NCBI GenBank assembly: GCA_003222055.1 | Contig: QHUT01000058.1 | Coordinates: 1 to 56,901 of the forward strand | DNA length: 56,901 bases | DNA from: Gemmatimonadota bacterium | Lineage (GTDB): Bacteria > Gemmatimonadota > Gemmatimonadetes > Gemmatimonadales > GWC2-71-9 | Direction: 5' to 3' | Part shown: one piece after another, positions 7,797 through 14,526 of the stretch | How the letters are laid out: each line of letters starts with the position of its first letter | How positions within the stretch are numbered: position 1 is the stretch's first letter | Translations under genes and position numbers: made by a program | The notes under the pieces: model-generated | Told to the model about the DNA's origin: nothing | Database searches by the model: none | What the model saw: the letters and a program-made list of their open reading frames with translations, nothing else

Positions 7797-8380
7797 GTTC
7801 TCCTCCTAGAGGTTCCGGTCCCTGGGCGAGACGGCCGACCGGGGGTCTCAACGCCGAACTGCGTTGCGTACTCGGCGTTCAGTCGCCGCCAGCCGCCGAA
7901 CTTCATGGCGTCGGGGCCGACGATGCGTCCAATGGGCTGACCGGCGAGAAGCCGCTCCAGCACATCGAAGCAGATGTGCCAGCCAGCAGCGCCCATCGAT
8001 ATGAAATTCCGGTCGATGTTGGTCCAAAGCGTCAGGCGCGTGCCGCCACCAAAGGCTTCGAGTTCCCACCGCATATCGAAGCCGCCCCAGTTGTACTCAA
8101 GCGCCTTGGGAGCGTCGGCTCGTGTCACTGTTGTTTCGGAAACATGCGGCCTGGGCGTTCCCACCGTGGTGAGCTTCACCGTGGTTCCAACGGTACCCAG
8201 GCTCCTATCGGCGTCGAAGGGCGCCCACTCGCGTAGCTGCGCCGGGTCGGTCAGCGCCTGCCAGACTTTTTCCGGCGAGTGGCGCAGTTCTCTGACGACG
8301 ATGAGCGTCCACTTCTCGCCTTCCTTTCGTACCTGCGCCCCGCTGGCCGGACCCGGTGCGTACTGCTCGCGATCGGTCAT
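7793..8380 (-). CDS. SRPBCC (AHSA1-like) protein
   Basis: This is a 195-residue START/Bet v1-fold protein. RELRHSPEKVWQALTDPAQLREWAPF is the AHSA1 opening, and the C-terminal helix carries GWHICFDVLERLLAG. Such proteins bind hydrophobic ligands and are often encoded beside ArsR regulators, as here. It is encoded nine bases after doxX and overlaps the DUF1801 gene. Whether it senses, sequesters or modifies a ligand is unknown. Confidence 0.85.
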   Translation of the reverse strand: MTDREQYAPGPASGAQVRKEGEKWTLIVVRELRHSPEKVWQALTDPAQLREWAPFDADRSLGTVGTTVKLTTVGTPRPHVSETTVTRADAPKALEYNWGGFDMRWELEAFGGGTRLTLWTNIDRNFISMGAAGWHICFDVLERLLAGQPIGRIVGPDAMKFGGWRRLNAEYATQFGVETPGRPSRPGTGTSRRRT

Positions 8381-8389
8381 CTTCTTCGG

Positions 8390-8752
8390 CTAGAGCGCAT
8401 AGCGCCCGTAGGCCACCATGGCCGCCAGCAGCCCCATCACGACGCTCCAGACCAGCGGGTTGGTAGCGGCCAGTTTAAGCGAATACCGCGCGTACAGCCC
8501 GGCGAGGGCCAGGGTTTCCAGCGCGAGCGCGGCGGCGGCGAGCGGGGTCAGGCCGGGCATCCACTTCGCGGCGGCCGGGACGACCAGCAGGACCGCGCAC
8601 AACATCTCGAGCACGCCGAGCGCGCGCCATCCGCCGCGCGAGAGCGCGCGCATGTGGGTCGCGAGCTCGTCGAACTTGAACACCTTGTATGACCCCCCGG
8701 CGAGGTAGAGCAGGGCGAGCGCGACCTGGAGGACCCACAAGAGGACGTTCAT
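8390..8752 (-). CDS. DoxX-family membrane protein
   Basis: This is a 120-residue protein with four predicted membrane helices. The opening VLQVALALLYLAGGSYKVF and the central WRALGVLEMLCAVLLVVPA are typical of DoxX-like proteins. A strong AGGAGG site precedes the ATG, and the start overlaps the arsR stop by four bases. It is the second gene of the arsR operon. DoxX proteins are quinone/redox-linked membrane proteins of varied function. Confidence 0.85.
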   Translation of the reverse strand: MNVLLWVLQVALALLYLAGGSYKVFKFDELATHMRALSRGGWRALGVLEMLCAVLLVVPAAAKWMPGLTPLAAAALALETLALAGLYARYSLKLAATNPLVWSVVMGLLAAMVAYGRYAL

Positions 8753-9096
8753 CGGTGTCTCCTCCTTGTCTTCGTTTTCGTTGGTGTTGACTGATCCATG
8801 CGGTCGAGGTGGCGTTCCAGAGCATCCACGTGAGCGGACCAGAACCGACGGAACGGAGCCAGCCAGGCAGCGACCTCCTGAAGCGGTTCAGGGTTCAGCC
8901 GGTAGAGTCGGCGCTGTGCGTCCACCGTGGATTCCACGAAGCCGGCCTCGCGCAGCACTCGCAGGTGCTTGGACACAGTCGGCTGGGGCATACGAAGTTG
9001 ACGCTCGATCTCTCCCACCGACTGTTGGGACGAGACCAGGAGGCTCAATATCGCGCGGCGGTTCGGCTCCGCAATGATCTCGAACACAGATTCCAT
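8749..9096 (-). CDS. ArsR-family transcriptional regulator
   Basis: This is a 115-residue winged-helix repressor. FEIIAEPNRRAILSLLVSSQQSVGEIERQL, then the recognition helix QPTVSKHLRVLREAGFVE and the wing DAQRRLYRLNP are all visible. The usual metal-binding ELCVCD motif is absent, so this is the non-metal branch found beside SRPBCC genes. The ATG at 9096 is chosen because the longer frame (to 9213) reads through the promoter. It heads the four-gene reverse operon and is likely autoregulated. Confidence 0.85.
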   Translation of the reverse strand: MESVFEIIAEPNRRAILSLLVSSQQSVGEIERQLRMPQPTVSKHLRVLREAGFVESTVDAQRRLYRLNPEPLQEVAAWLAPFRRFWSAHVDALERHLDRMDQSTPTKTKTRRRHR

Positions 9097-9102
9097 TCTC
9101 TT

Positions 9103-9140
9103 AATATACCCAGCAGAGCATATGCGTGTCAAGGTATATA
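9103..9140 (-). promoter_or_regulatory. arsR promoter and operator, probably leaderless
   Basis: On the minus strand a perfect TTGACA (9132-9127) and TATATT (9108-9103) are separated by 18 bases. This is the best sigma70-like promoter seen in the array. A start about seven bases past the -10 box falls on or beside the ATG at 9096, so the mRNA may have no leader. An inverted repeat, AATATACC (9103-9110) and GGTATATA (9133-9140), brackets both boxes and is a plausible ArsR operator. Confidence 0.65.
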
Positions 9141-9281
9141 CTGGACTGGGAGCCCAGTCTGGTCGACTTTGGCCGGGGAGTCTATACCGTGATCGGTGAT
9201 ATCGAGAAATCACGGATCAGATCAAGTGCAGAAACGTTAAGCTTCTCTGATCGTTACCGAACCCCAGGGGTGCCGCTTCCC

Positions 9282-9578
9282 ATGTATCGGGTCATGGCCA
9301 TTTTCATCGAGTACCCCCTGCTCGCGGTGCTCCCGTCAATTGCTTTCCTCGGCTTGTACCGGGTTACTCGGCGCCCGTTTGTCGTCGTGGTAGCTCTCGC
9401 TTGGCTGCTCTACGGCATCTATGAATACGCTATGCATGAGCGGATTCTCTGTTCCGGGGAGTGCAACATTCGTGTCGATCTCCTCGCGATCTACCCCGCC
9501 TTGGTGGTAGCCTCAGGCGTGGCACTGGGCCTCGCGGCGGCGGGCCTGCGCGCCCGTCTTCGCCGTCCCGGTCCGTGA
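9282..9578 (+). CDS. Small conserved membrane protein
   Basis: This is a 98-residue protein with about three hydrophobic helices: FIEYPLLAVLPSIAFLGLY, VVVVALAWLLYGIYEYAM and LLAIYPALVVASGVALGLAAAG. The middle carries MHERILCSGECNIRVDLL, a Cys-Gly-Glu-Cys motif I recall as conserved in an unnamed bacterial family. ATG 9282 is used; the longer frame from 9126 would read across the arsR promoter. The next gene starts two bases after its stop. Function unknown. Confidence 0.75.
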   Translation: MYRVMAIFIEYPLLAVLPSIAFLGLYRVTRRPFVVVVALAWLLYGIYEYAMHERILCSGECNIRVDLLAIYPALVVASGVALGLAAAGLRARLRRPGP

Positions 9579-9580
9579 CA

Positions 9581-9940
9581 ATGCTAAGGTTCGCTTCTGC
9601 TATCGCGCTGGGGCTTCTTCTCGGATGGACCGCGGCCCATGTCCTCTCGCTTCAATGGTGGACGCTCGTGCCTTGGGGGCTCGCGGCGGTCGCACTGGGC
9701 TGCCGAGCGGACAGGGCGACCGCTGTCATGGCCGGCGCGCTTTACGGGTTCGTCGTGTGCTTCGTATTCACGCTCGCGACCTATGGCGGGGCAGCTCCGG
9801 CGATCACTCGGGTACCGTTCTTCACGGTACTGGGTCTCGTCGGTGGCGTGTGCGGTTTGCTGCTTGCGCTCCTCGGGACGTCCCTCATGCCCGGGAGACG
9901 CGTGCCAGTGGAATCACCGTCCAGGGATGATGCCGCGTAG
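9581..9940 (+). CDS. Hypothetical membrane protein
   Basis: This is a 119-residue protein with four hydrophobic segments (ASAIALGLLLGWTAAHV, LVPWGLAAVALGC, VMAGALYGFVVCFVFTLA, FFTVLGLVGGVCGLLLALLG). It is encoded two bases after the preceding small membrane protein gene, suggesting a two-gene cassette. The stop TAG (9938-9940) sits in a decayed attC inverse core (GCGTAGC). No family is recognised. Confidence 0.7.
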   Translation: MLRFASAIALGLLLGWTAAHVLSLQWWTLVPWGLAAVALGCRADRATAVMAGALYGFVVCFVFTLATYGGAAPAITRVPFFTVLGLVGGVCGLLLALLGTSLMPGRRVPVESPSRDDAA

Positions 9941-9989
9941 CAAGCGCTTGAAGCTGGCGGGCACAGATCGCTCTAAGGGAAGCGGAGTG
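9935..9989 (+). repeat. attC left half
   Basis: GCGTAGCAAGCGCTTGAAGC plus TGGCGGGCAC and the following spacer match the left half of the array's attC sites, including the drifted inverse core. The right half is absent: the ATG of the next gene follows at 9990. This is a deletion scar. Confidence 0.65.
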
Positions 9990-10409
9990 ATGATCCAAGC
10001 GCTCCTCTTTGACCTCTTCGAGACTCTGGTCACGGAGTCCAGCGCCTCAGTGCGGCGAGCTTCCTCCCTCGCCCGACAACTCGGCGTTGAGGAGGGCGCG
10101 TACAGGCAACTGTGGCGGTCGCGGCGCTCGGATATCGTACGCGGACGCTGCTCCTTTCGGGATACACTAGCCGAGATTGTCCAGACACTCGGGGGTACGG
10201 TGGAGGAGGCGGTGCTGGAGGGCCTGCGCTCGGAACGCGTGCGACAGAAAGGCGCCGTGTTGCGGAGCATCGAACCGGAGGTCTTGGCAGTACTCGAAGC
10301 CCTGCGGGCGAGGCGGCTCAAGCTTGCGGTGGTCAGCCGAAGTGGTGCAGGCTGCCATGGCTGTGTAGGCATACCAGCGTATGTCCATATTGCTGAAACG
10401 GGCGTATGA
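9990..10409 (+). pseudogene. Truncated HAD-superfamily hydrolase
   Basis: The N-terminus is a normal HAD start: QALLFDLFETLV with the nucleophile Asp and DxxxT-like spacing, then a helical cap with RRASSLARQLGV. Motif II is present as LKLAVVSR. Straight after it the sequence loses the family pattern (GAGCHGCVGIPAYVH) and stops at 10409, near residue 139 of an expected 200 or more. Motifs III and IV are missing. The tail overlaps the DUF488 gene, so the truncation probably arose by fusion to that cassette. Confidence 0.65.
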
Positions 10410-10731
10410 GCCGCCGTCCCGCAGCGATGGCTGCCGTATCTTGGTCGAGCGTCTCTGGCCCCGGGGCCTGTCCAAGCAGCGTGTGAAGATCGACCTCTGG
10501 GCCAAAGAGGCCGCCCCCTCCGCGGTCCTGCGTCGCTGGTTCAACCATGACCCGGCAAAGTGGACCGAGTTCAAGCGCCGCTACGTTCGGGAATTGCGAG
10601 CTCATCCCGCCGCGTGGGAACCGATCCTCGAGCGGCTGCGAGCAGGGCGGGTCACGTTCGTCTTCGCGTCGCGAGAGTCGCGCCGCAACAACGCGGTCGC
10701 TCTCAAGGCTTTCCTGGAGCGCGAGCGCTGA
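10381..10731 (+). CDS. DUF488 family protein
   Basis: This is a 116-residue protein. LVERLWPRGLSK, DLWAKEAAPS, LRRWFNHDPAKWTEFKRRYVREL and VTFVFASRES are all typical of the DUF488 family, small cytosolic proteins of unknown function. The usual RVxxPxS start is changed to KRAYEPPSRSDG, close to family norm. The first 29 bases overlap the degraded tail of the HAD gene. Confidence 0.85.
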   Translation: MSILLKRAYEPPSRSDGCRILVERLWPRGLSKQRVKIDLWAKEAAPSAVLRRWFNHDPAKWTEFKRRYVRELRAHPAAWEPILERLRAGRVTFVFASRESRRNNAVALKAFLERER

Positions 10732-10772
10732 GTGTGTTGTCACGTCAACAGCAGGTATGGTGAGCCTCGGAG

Positions 10773-11309
10773 ATGGCGTTCGATCTTCAACCTACGCTCA
10801 GAGGGAAGCTCCTCGAACTCAGGCCGCTCCGCGCTGAAGACTTCGATGTGCTCTTCGCGGTAGCAGCGGACCCGCTGATTTGGGAGCAACACCCGGCCTC
10901 GGATCGGTATCAACTGGCCGTATTCCGGACGTTCTTCAAAGAGGCACTGGACTCTGGCGGTGCGTTGATCGCCCTGGATGCTGAGTCGAGCCGCGTGATT
11001 GGATCGTCACGATTCTTCGCATACGACGCGCAAGCCAGCCAAGTCGAGATCGGTTGGACGTTCCTCGCAAGGTCATATTGGGGAGGTCGCTATAACGCCG
11101 AAATGAAGTATCTCATGCTCGAGCATGCGTTCAGGTTCGTAGACCGAGTCGTGTTCCTTGTCGGTACAGGCAACCGCCGCTCACAGCGGGCGCTTGAGAA
11201 GATTGGAGCCCGTCAGGTGGGACGAAGGCCCGATGCGTACGGCCGGGATAGTTTCCTATACGAGATTACGGCTGCTACATTCGCGCAGCGACGCCGTACC
11301 GCAAAATGA
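10773..11309 (+). CDS. GNAT-family N-acetyltransferase
   Basis: This is a 178-residue RimJ/RimL-type GNAT. LRGKLLELRPLRAEDFDVLFAVAADP opens the fold, VIGSSRFF is strand 4, EIGWTFLARSYWGGRYN covers the acetyl-CoA-binding part, and NRRSQRALEKIGARQVG is the classic late motif. It transfers acetyl groups from acetyl-CoA to an amine or N-terminus not predictable here. GNATs are common cassette cargo. Cytosolic. Confidence 0.85.
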   Translation: MAFDLQPTLRGKLLELRPLRAEDFDVLFAVAADPLIWEQHPASDRYQLAVFRTFFKEALDSGGALIALDAESSRVIGSSRFFAYDAQASQVEIGWTFLARSYWGGRYNAEMKYLMLEHAFRFVDRVVFLVGTGNRRSQRALEKIGARQVGRRPDAYGRDSFLYEITAATFAQRRRTAK

Positions 11310-11349
11310 ATGCGGCGACCGATTTCCCCACTGCGCTTAGATTCCTTCC

Positions 11350-11940
11350 ATGCGTATCCTCCTCATCGGTGCCACAGGCACCATTGGCAAAGCCATCGCA
11401 ACGGCCCTCGGCCCGCGACACGAGGTCCTGCTCGCGAGTCGCCAGCAGGCGTCCCTACACGTCGACATGGCCGACCCGGCATCTATCCGAGGCTTGTACG
11501 CCAAGGTCGGCAAGGTCGGTGCCGTGATCAGCGCTGCTGGTCAGGCTCGCTTCAAGCCCCTCGACGAACTCACGGATGCCGACTTTCGTTTCAGCGTCGA
11601 CAACAAACTCATGGGCCAGGTCAACCTGGTCAGGTATGGACTCGGCTCTGTTATCGACGGCGGCTCGATCACTCTTACGAGCGGCATTCTGGCCCAGCAG
11701 CCGTCTCGCGGCAGCGGCGCGATTAGCCTCGTGAATGCGGGCCTCGAGGGTTTTGCCCGAGCGGCCGCGCTCGAGGCCCCCCGAGGTATTCGGATCAACG
11801 TGGTGAGCCCGCCCTGGGTTACTGAGACCCTGCAGGCACTCGGAATGCCGCTCCAAGGCGGCTTGCCTGCAGCCACGGTGGCCCAAGCCTACGTCCGCAG
11901 CGTCGAAGGCACGGAGACCGGCCGAGTCATTGCCCCATGA
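11350..11940 (+). CDS. Short-chain dehydrogenase/reductase
   Basis: This is a 196-residue SDR. The cofactor loop ILLIGATGTIGKAIA is at the N-terminus, HVDMADPASI marks the D..D segment, and AVISAAGQARF replaces the NAG motif. The catalytic YxxxK is not seen; SGAISLVNAGLEGFARAAALE occupies that place. This matches a subgroup of short SDRs in which Tyr is replaced, so activity may be altered. The NADP or NAD preference is not clear. Confidence 0.8.
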   Translation: MRILLIGATGTIGKAIATALGPRHEVLLASRQQASLHVDMADPASIRGLYAKVGKVGAVISAAGQARFKPLDELTDADFRFSVDNKLMGQVNLVRYGLGSVIDGGSITLTSGILAQQPSRGSGAISLVNAGLEGFARAAALEAPRGIRINVVSPPWVTETLQALGMPLQGGLPAATVAQAYVRSVEGTETGRVIAP

Positions 11941-11984
11941 GGTCGCCGCCTTGGGCGGCCCGCCGCTGCTTGTACCCACCCCAG

Positions 11985-12003
11985 GCCGCCTAAACCAGCG
12001 CGA
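11985..12003 (+). repeat. Possible attC left-core scar
   Basis: GCCGCCTAAACCAGCGCG resembles the start of the attC left arm (GCCGCCTAACCAGCGCTTG at 3641) with one insertion and then divergence. No right half follows. Confidence 0.35.
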
Positions 12004-12027
12004 GGAACCGGAACAACGGAGCTGCCA

Positions 12028-12540
12028 GTGTCGATCGGTCGGTTGCTGCTCCCAGAGTTCGACGAGGAGATGGCCGCCACTCGGCGCGTGCTCGAACGTG
12101 TGCCGTCAAGTCGGTACGCTTGGAAACCGCACCCGACCTCGATGTCTCTGGGCCGTCTGGCGACGCATGTCGCCGAGCTGCCGAAGTGGGCGCTGGACGC
12201 GTTCGTCCGAGACGAGGTAGACATCGCTCCACTCGGCGGGCCGCCCACGAAACAATTGGTCCTTGATTCGGCGACGAGCATCGTCCAGTGGTTTGCAGGC
12301 CACGCCCACGCCGCGCGCCAGGCCCTTGCCGCGGCCAGCGATGACGACTTCGCTCAGCCGTGGACCCTCAAGGCCGGCGGCCGCGCACTCTGGACGAAGT
12401 CCCGGCTTGCCGTTTATCGCAACGCGGTCAACCACATGGTGCACCATCGCGGGCAACTCACCGTTTACCTGCGGTTGAACGGCGTGCCGGTTCCGGGCAC
12501 GTACGGCCCTTCGGCTGACGAAGGGGAGCCTCGCGCGTAG
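12028..12540 (+). CDS. DinB-family protein
   Basis: This is a 170-residue four-helix DinB/YfiT-like protein. The metal-ligand histidines are visible in LGRLATHVAELPKW and in NHMVHHRGQLTVYLRLNG, the usual H...HH..Q pattern. Such proteins are metal-dependent, often thiol-linked enzymes of unclear substrate. The start is GTG 12028, with ACGGAG about eight bases upstream. The protein ends GTYGPSADEG as in many homologues. Confidence 0.85.
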   Translation: MSIGRLLLPEFDEEMAATRRVLERVPSSRYAWKPHPTSMSLGRLATHVAELPKWALDAFVRDEVDIAPLGGPPTKQLVLDSATSIVQWFAGHAHAARQALAAASDDDFAQPWTLKAGGRALWTKSRLAVYRNAVNHMVHHRGQLTVYLRLNGVPVPGTYGPSADEGEPRA

Positions 12541-12579
12541 CGGCGCGCTCCTACGCTCTCGGCAACGGAGATCGGGCTC

Positions 12580-13125
12580 GTGACGAAGCGTCGCAAAGTC
12601 ATCGTCCACATCGCGACCAGCGCGGACGGCTATATCGCGCGTTCCGACGGCGATCTCGAATGGCTGACGTCCCGCCCGGCACCAAAAGGTTTCTACGGCA
12701 TGAACGCCTTCACGAGGTCGGTTGACACGAAGCTGCTGGGCCGGAAGACCTACGACGTGAGCCTGCGAATGGGGGCGAAGTTCGACTCACAGGGTCGGAC
12801 GATCGTTTTCTCCCGCCACCCGCCGCCAGCTGACGCCCCTTCAGGCGTGGAGTTCGTGAACGATGCCATCGGCCCATTCGTGAGCCGTCTTCGAGAGCAG
12901 CCTGGCAAGGATATCTGGTTGATGGGCGGTGGCGAGATCATCGCCTCGTTTCTTGACGCGCAGGCGATCGACGAGTTCGTCATCAGTGTGGCCCCCGTTT
13001 TCATTGGGGACGGCATCCCATTGATCGCGCGGCGACATCGTCACGTGCCGTTGGATTTGCACTCCACTGAACGCTTCGAGGATGGTGTGGTTCAACTGCA
13101 TTACCGCGTTCAGAAGCAACCTTGA
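12580..13125 (+). CDS. Dihydrofolate-reductase-fold (RibD_C-like) protein
   Basis: This is a 181-residue protein. VIVHIATSADGYIARSDGDLEWL is the typical opening of YyaP/YwjB-type reductases. KLLGRKTYD and DIWLMGGGEIIASFLDAQAIDEFVISVAPVFIGDG carry the NADPH-binding strand and glycine loop. It belongs to the RibD C-terminal/DHFR fold; the substrate is unknown and it is unlikely to be true DHFR. GTG start at 12580. It is followed by a degenerate attC. Confidence 0.85.
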   Translation: MTKRRKVIVHIATSADGYIARSDGDLEWLTSRPAPKGFYGMNAFTRSVDTKLLGRKTYDVSLRMGAKFDSQGRTIVFSRHPPPADAPSGVEFVNDAIGPFVSRLREQPGKDIWLMGGGEIIASFLDAQAIDEFVISVAPVFIGDGIPLIARRHRHVPLDLHSTERFEDGVVQLHYRVQKQP

Positions 13126-13205
13126 TGAGCCTGCATCCCACGCGTCCAGGTATTCAGTCGAACTCGACGTAAACTGGTGCACCCGACCGGGACGCCCGCG
13201 TCGCC

Positions 13206-13345
13206 GCCTGATCAAGTGCTTCACGGACCTCAGTCGGCGTGGCTGTGCGGCCGACCTCGATCCTGGCAGCGCCGGGAGGGGCCTCCGTGATGACTTCTCT
13301 TGCGCCGGCGGGCCCGCCACCCGCAGCTTTGATGCGACGTTACCA
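13206..13345 (+). repeat. Degenerate attC site
   Basis: The left end GCCTGATCAAGTGCTT and the right end TTGCGCCGGCGGGCC...CGCAGCTTTGATGCGACGTTACC keep the order and 140-bp spacing of the attC family, with many substitutions. The right core is GTTACCA, whose last base starts the next gene's ATG (13345). Confidence 0.6.
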
Positions 13346-14016
13346 TGAGCTCCTGCTGCTCTTCATTCTTCGCGGCTAACCAGCGTCAGTTCAGCGACGC
13401 CGTCGCCCGGCGCGATCTCACGCGCTACCGGGGGCGAGGTCCCGATCAGACGACGCGCCTACTGAGAGATGCGATTCTCGGGGCAGGGCATGGGAAGACG
13501 GTACTGGATGTGGGCGCCGGTATCGGTGCGCTCAGCTTCGAGCTCTTGGCCGCGGGTGTCGAGCGGGTGACCGCTGTGGAGGCAGCGCCGGCCTACGTTG
13601 CAGCCGCCCGTCAGGAGGCGGGTCGCCGTAACGTCTCCGATCGGCTTGACGTGGTGCACGGCGATTTCGTATCCGTCGCGGGAGCCGTCGCGCAGGCCGA
13701 CGTCGTGACCATGGATCGCGTGGTCTGCTGTTACCCGTCTTACCAACCGCTGCTCGAGGCGGCAGTGCGCCGCAGCCGGCGTCTCTTGGCGTTCTCATAC
13801 CCGCGTGACCGGTGGTATGTGCGGGCCGCCGTGGGGCTACAGAATATGGTCCGCGCCCTGTTCAGAAATCCCTTCCGGGGCTTCGTGCACTCGGCACGGG
13901 CTATGGACGCCCTGCTGGCACAACACGGCTTCGTGCGGATCGAGCGGCGCGCAACGCTGAAATGGTCGGCGGATCTGTACGGTCGAGCGGACGCCGCCAC
14001 CACACGCACCCGTTAA
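13345..14016 (+). CDS. SAM-dependent methyltransferase, BchM/UbiG-like
   Basis: This is a 223-residue class I methyltransferase. Motif I is VLDVGAGIGALSFELLAAG, followed by VTAVEAAPAYV, VHGDFV and DVVTMDRVVCCYPSYQPLL. The CCYP segment and an upstream cysteine-rich MSSCCSSFF opening resemble a group related to Mg-protoporphyrin O-methyltransferase as I recall it; no other tetrapyrrole gene is nearby. Its ATG overlaps the last base of a decayed attC core. The stop overlaps the next start by one base (TAATG). Confidence 0.8.
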   Translation: MSSCCSSFFAANQRQFSDAVARRDLTRYRGRGPDQTTRLLRDAILGAGHGKTVLDVGAGIGALSFELLAAGVERVTAVEAAPAYVAAARQEAGRRNVSDRLDVVHGDFVSVAGAVAQADVVTMDRVVCCYPSYQPLLEAAVRRSRRLLAFSYPRDRWYVRAAVGLQNMVRALFRNPFRGFVHSARAMDALLAQHGFVRIERRATLKWSADLYGRADAATTRTR

Positions 14017-14516
14017 TGCGCCGCGGACGCCTCCTTCTACTCATCGTAGTTATCGCGCTGGGCCTCGCGGTTGGGCTGGTGACCGTGAGCCTATTGCGCG
14101 CGCCCACGCCCACCGTCGCCGAGCGGCCTCCGGCGCCGGTCGTGGAGACGCGCAAGCCGCCGCTTCAAGCCGACGCCGAGGGGTACTACGTCCCGGGCTA
14201 TAGCTTCACGGTAGATCGGTTCCGATTCGTCCGTCTCAGCCTCCGTCCGGAGGCGTTTGTCGTCATTGCGCAGACGGCCACTGGTACCGACCAGGAGATG
14301 GGCTGCGATGAGACTCTCATCAGGGCCGATACGGTCCACCTCCGCTGTGACTACTCTCGAATCGGCATCATTACGATCGACGGCAAATTCCTGACCCGAT
14401 TGGTCACCACCCGCTTTGACGCTCCCGTCCTGGCTGCGGTCGTGGCGGTTCGTACTCCCAGCGGAGAGATCCTGTATCGCGCGCGGGACTCCTTCGTGTG
14501 GCACCCGGCCGAGTAG
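14016..14516 (+). CDS. Hypothetical membrane-anchored protein
   Basis: This is a 166-residue protein translated from an ATG that shares its A with the upstream TAA. One N-terminal membrane segment (LLLLIVVIALGLAVGLVTVSLL) is followed by a proline-rich stalk and a beta-rich domain with GYYVPGYSFTVDRFRF and a Cys pair (MGCDETLI, VHLRCDYSR) that might form a disulfide outside the membrane. No family is recognised. Co-expressed with the methyltransferase. Confidence 0.65.
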   Translation: MRRGRLLLLIVVIALGLAVGLVTVSLLRAPTPTVAERPPAPVVETRKPPLQADAEGYYVPGYSFTVDRFRFVRLSLRPEAFVVIAQTATGTDQEMGCDETLIRADTVHLRCDYSRIGIITIDGKFLTRLVTTRFDAPVLAAVVAVRTPSGEILYRARDSFVWHPAE

Positions 14517-14526
14517 AGGGGCATTC

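Noticed and set aside
12118-12540. Recent duplication of the two DinB genes (12028 and 24190)
   Set aside because: The two proteins share only family-level motifs, so they are independent acquisitions rather than a duplication.
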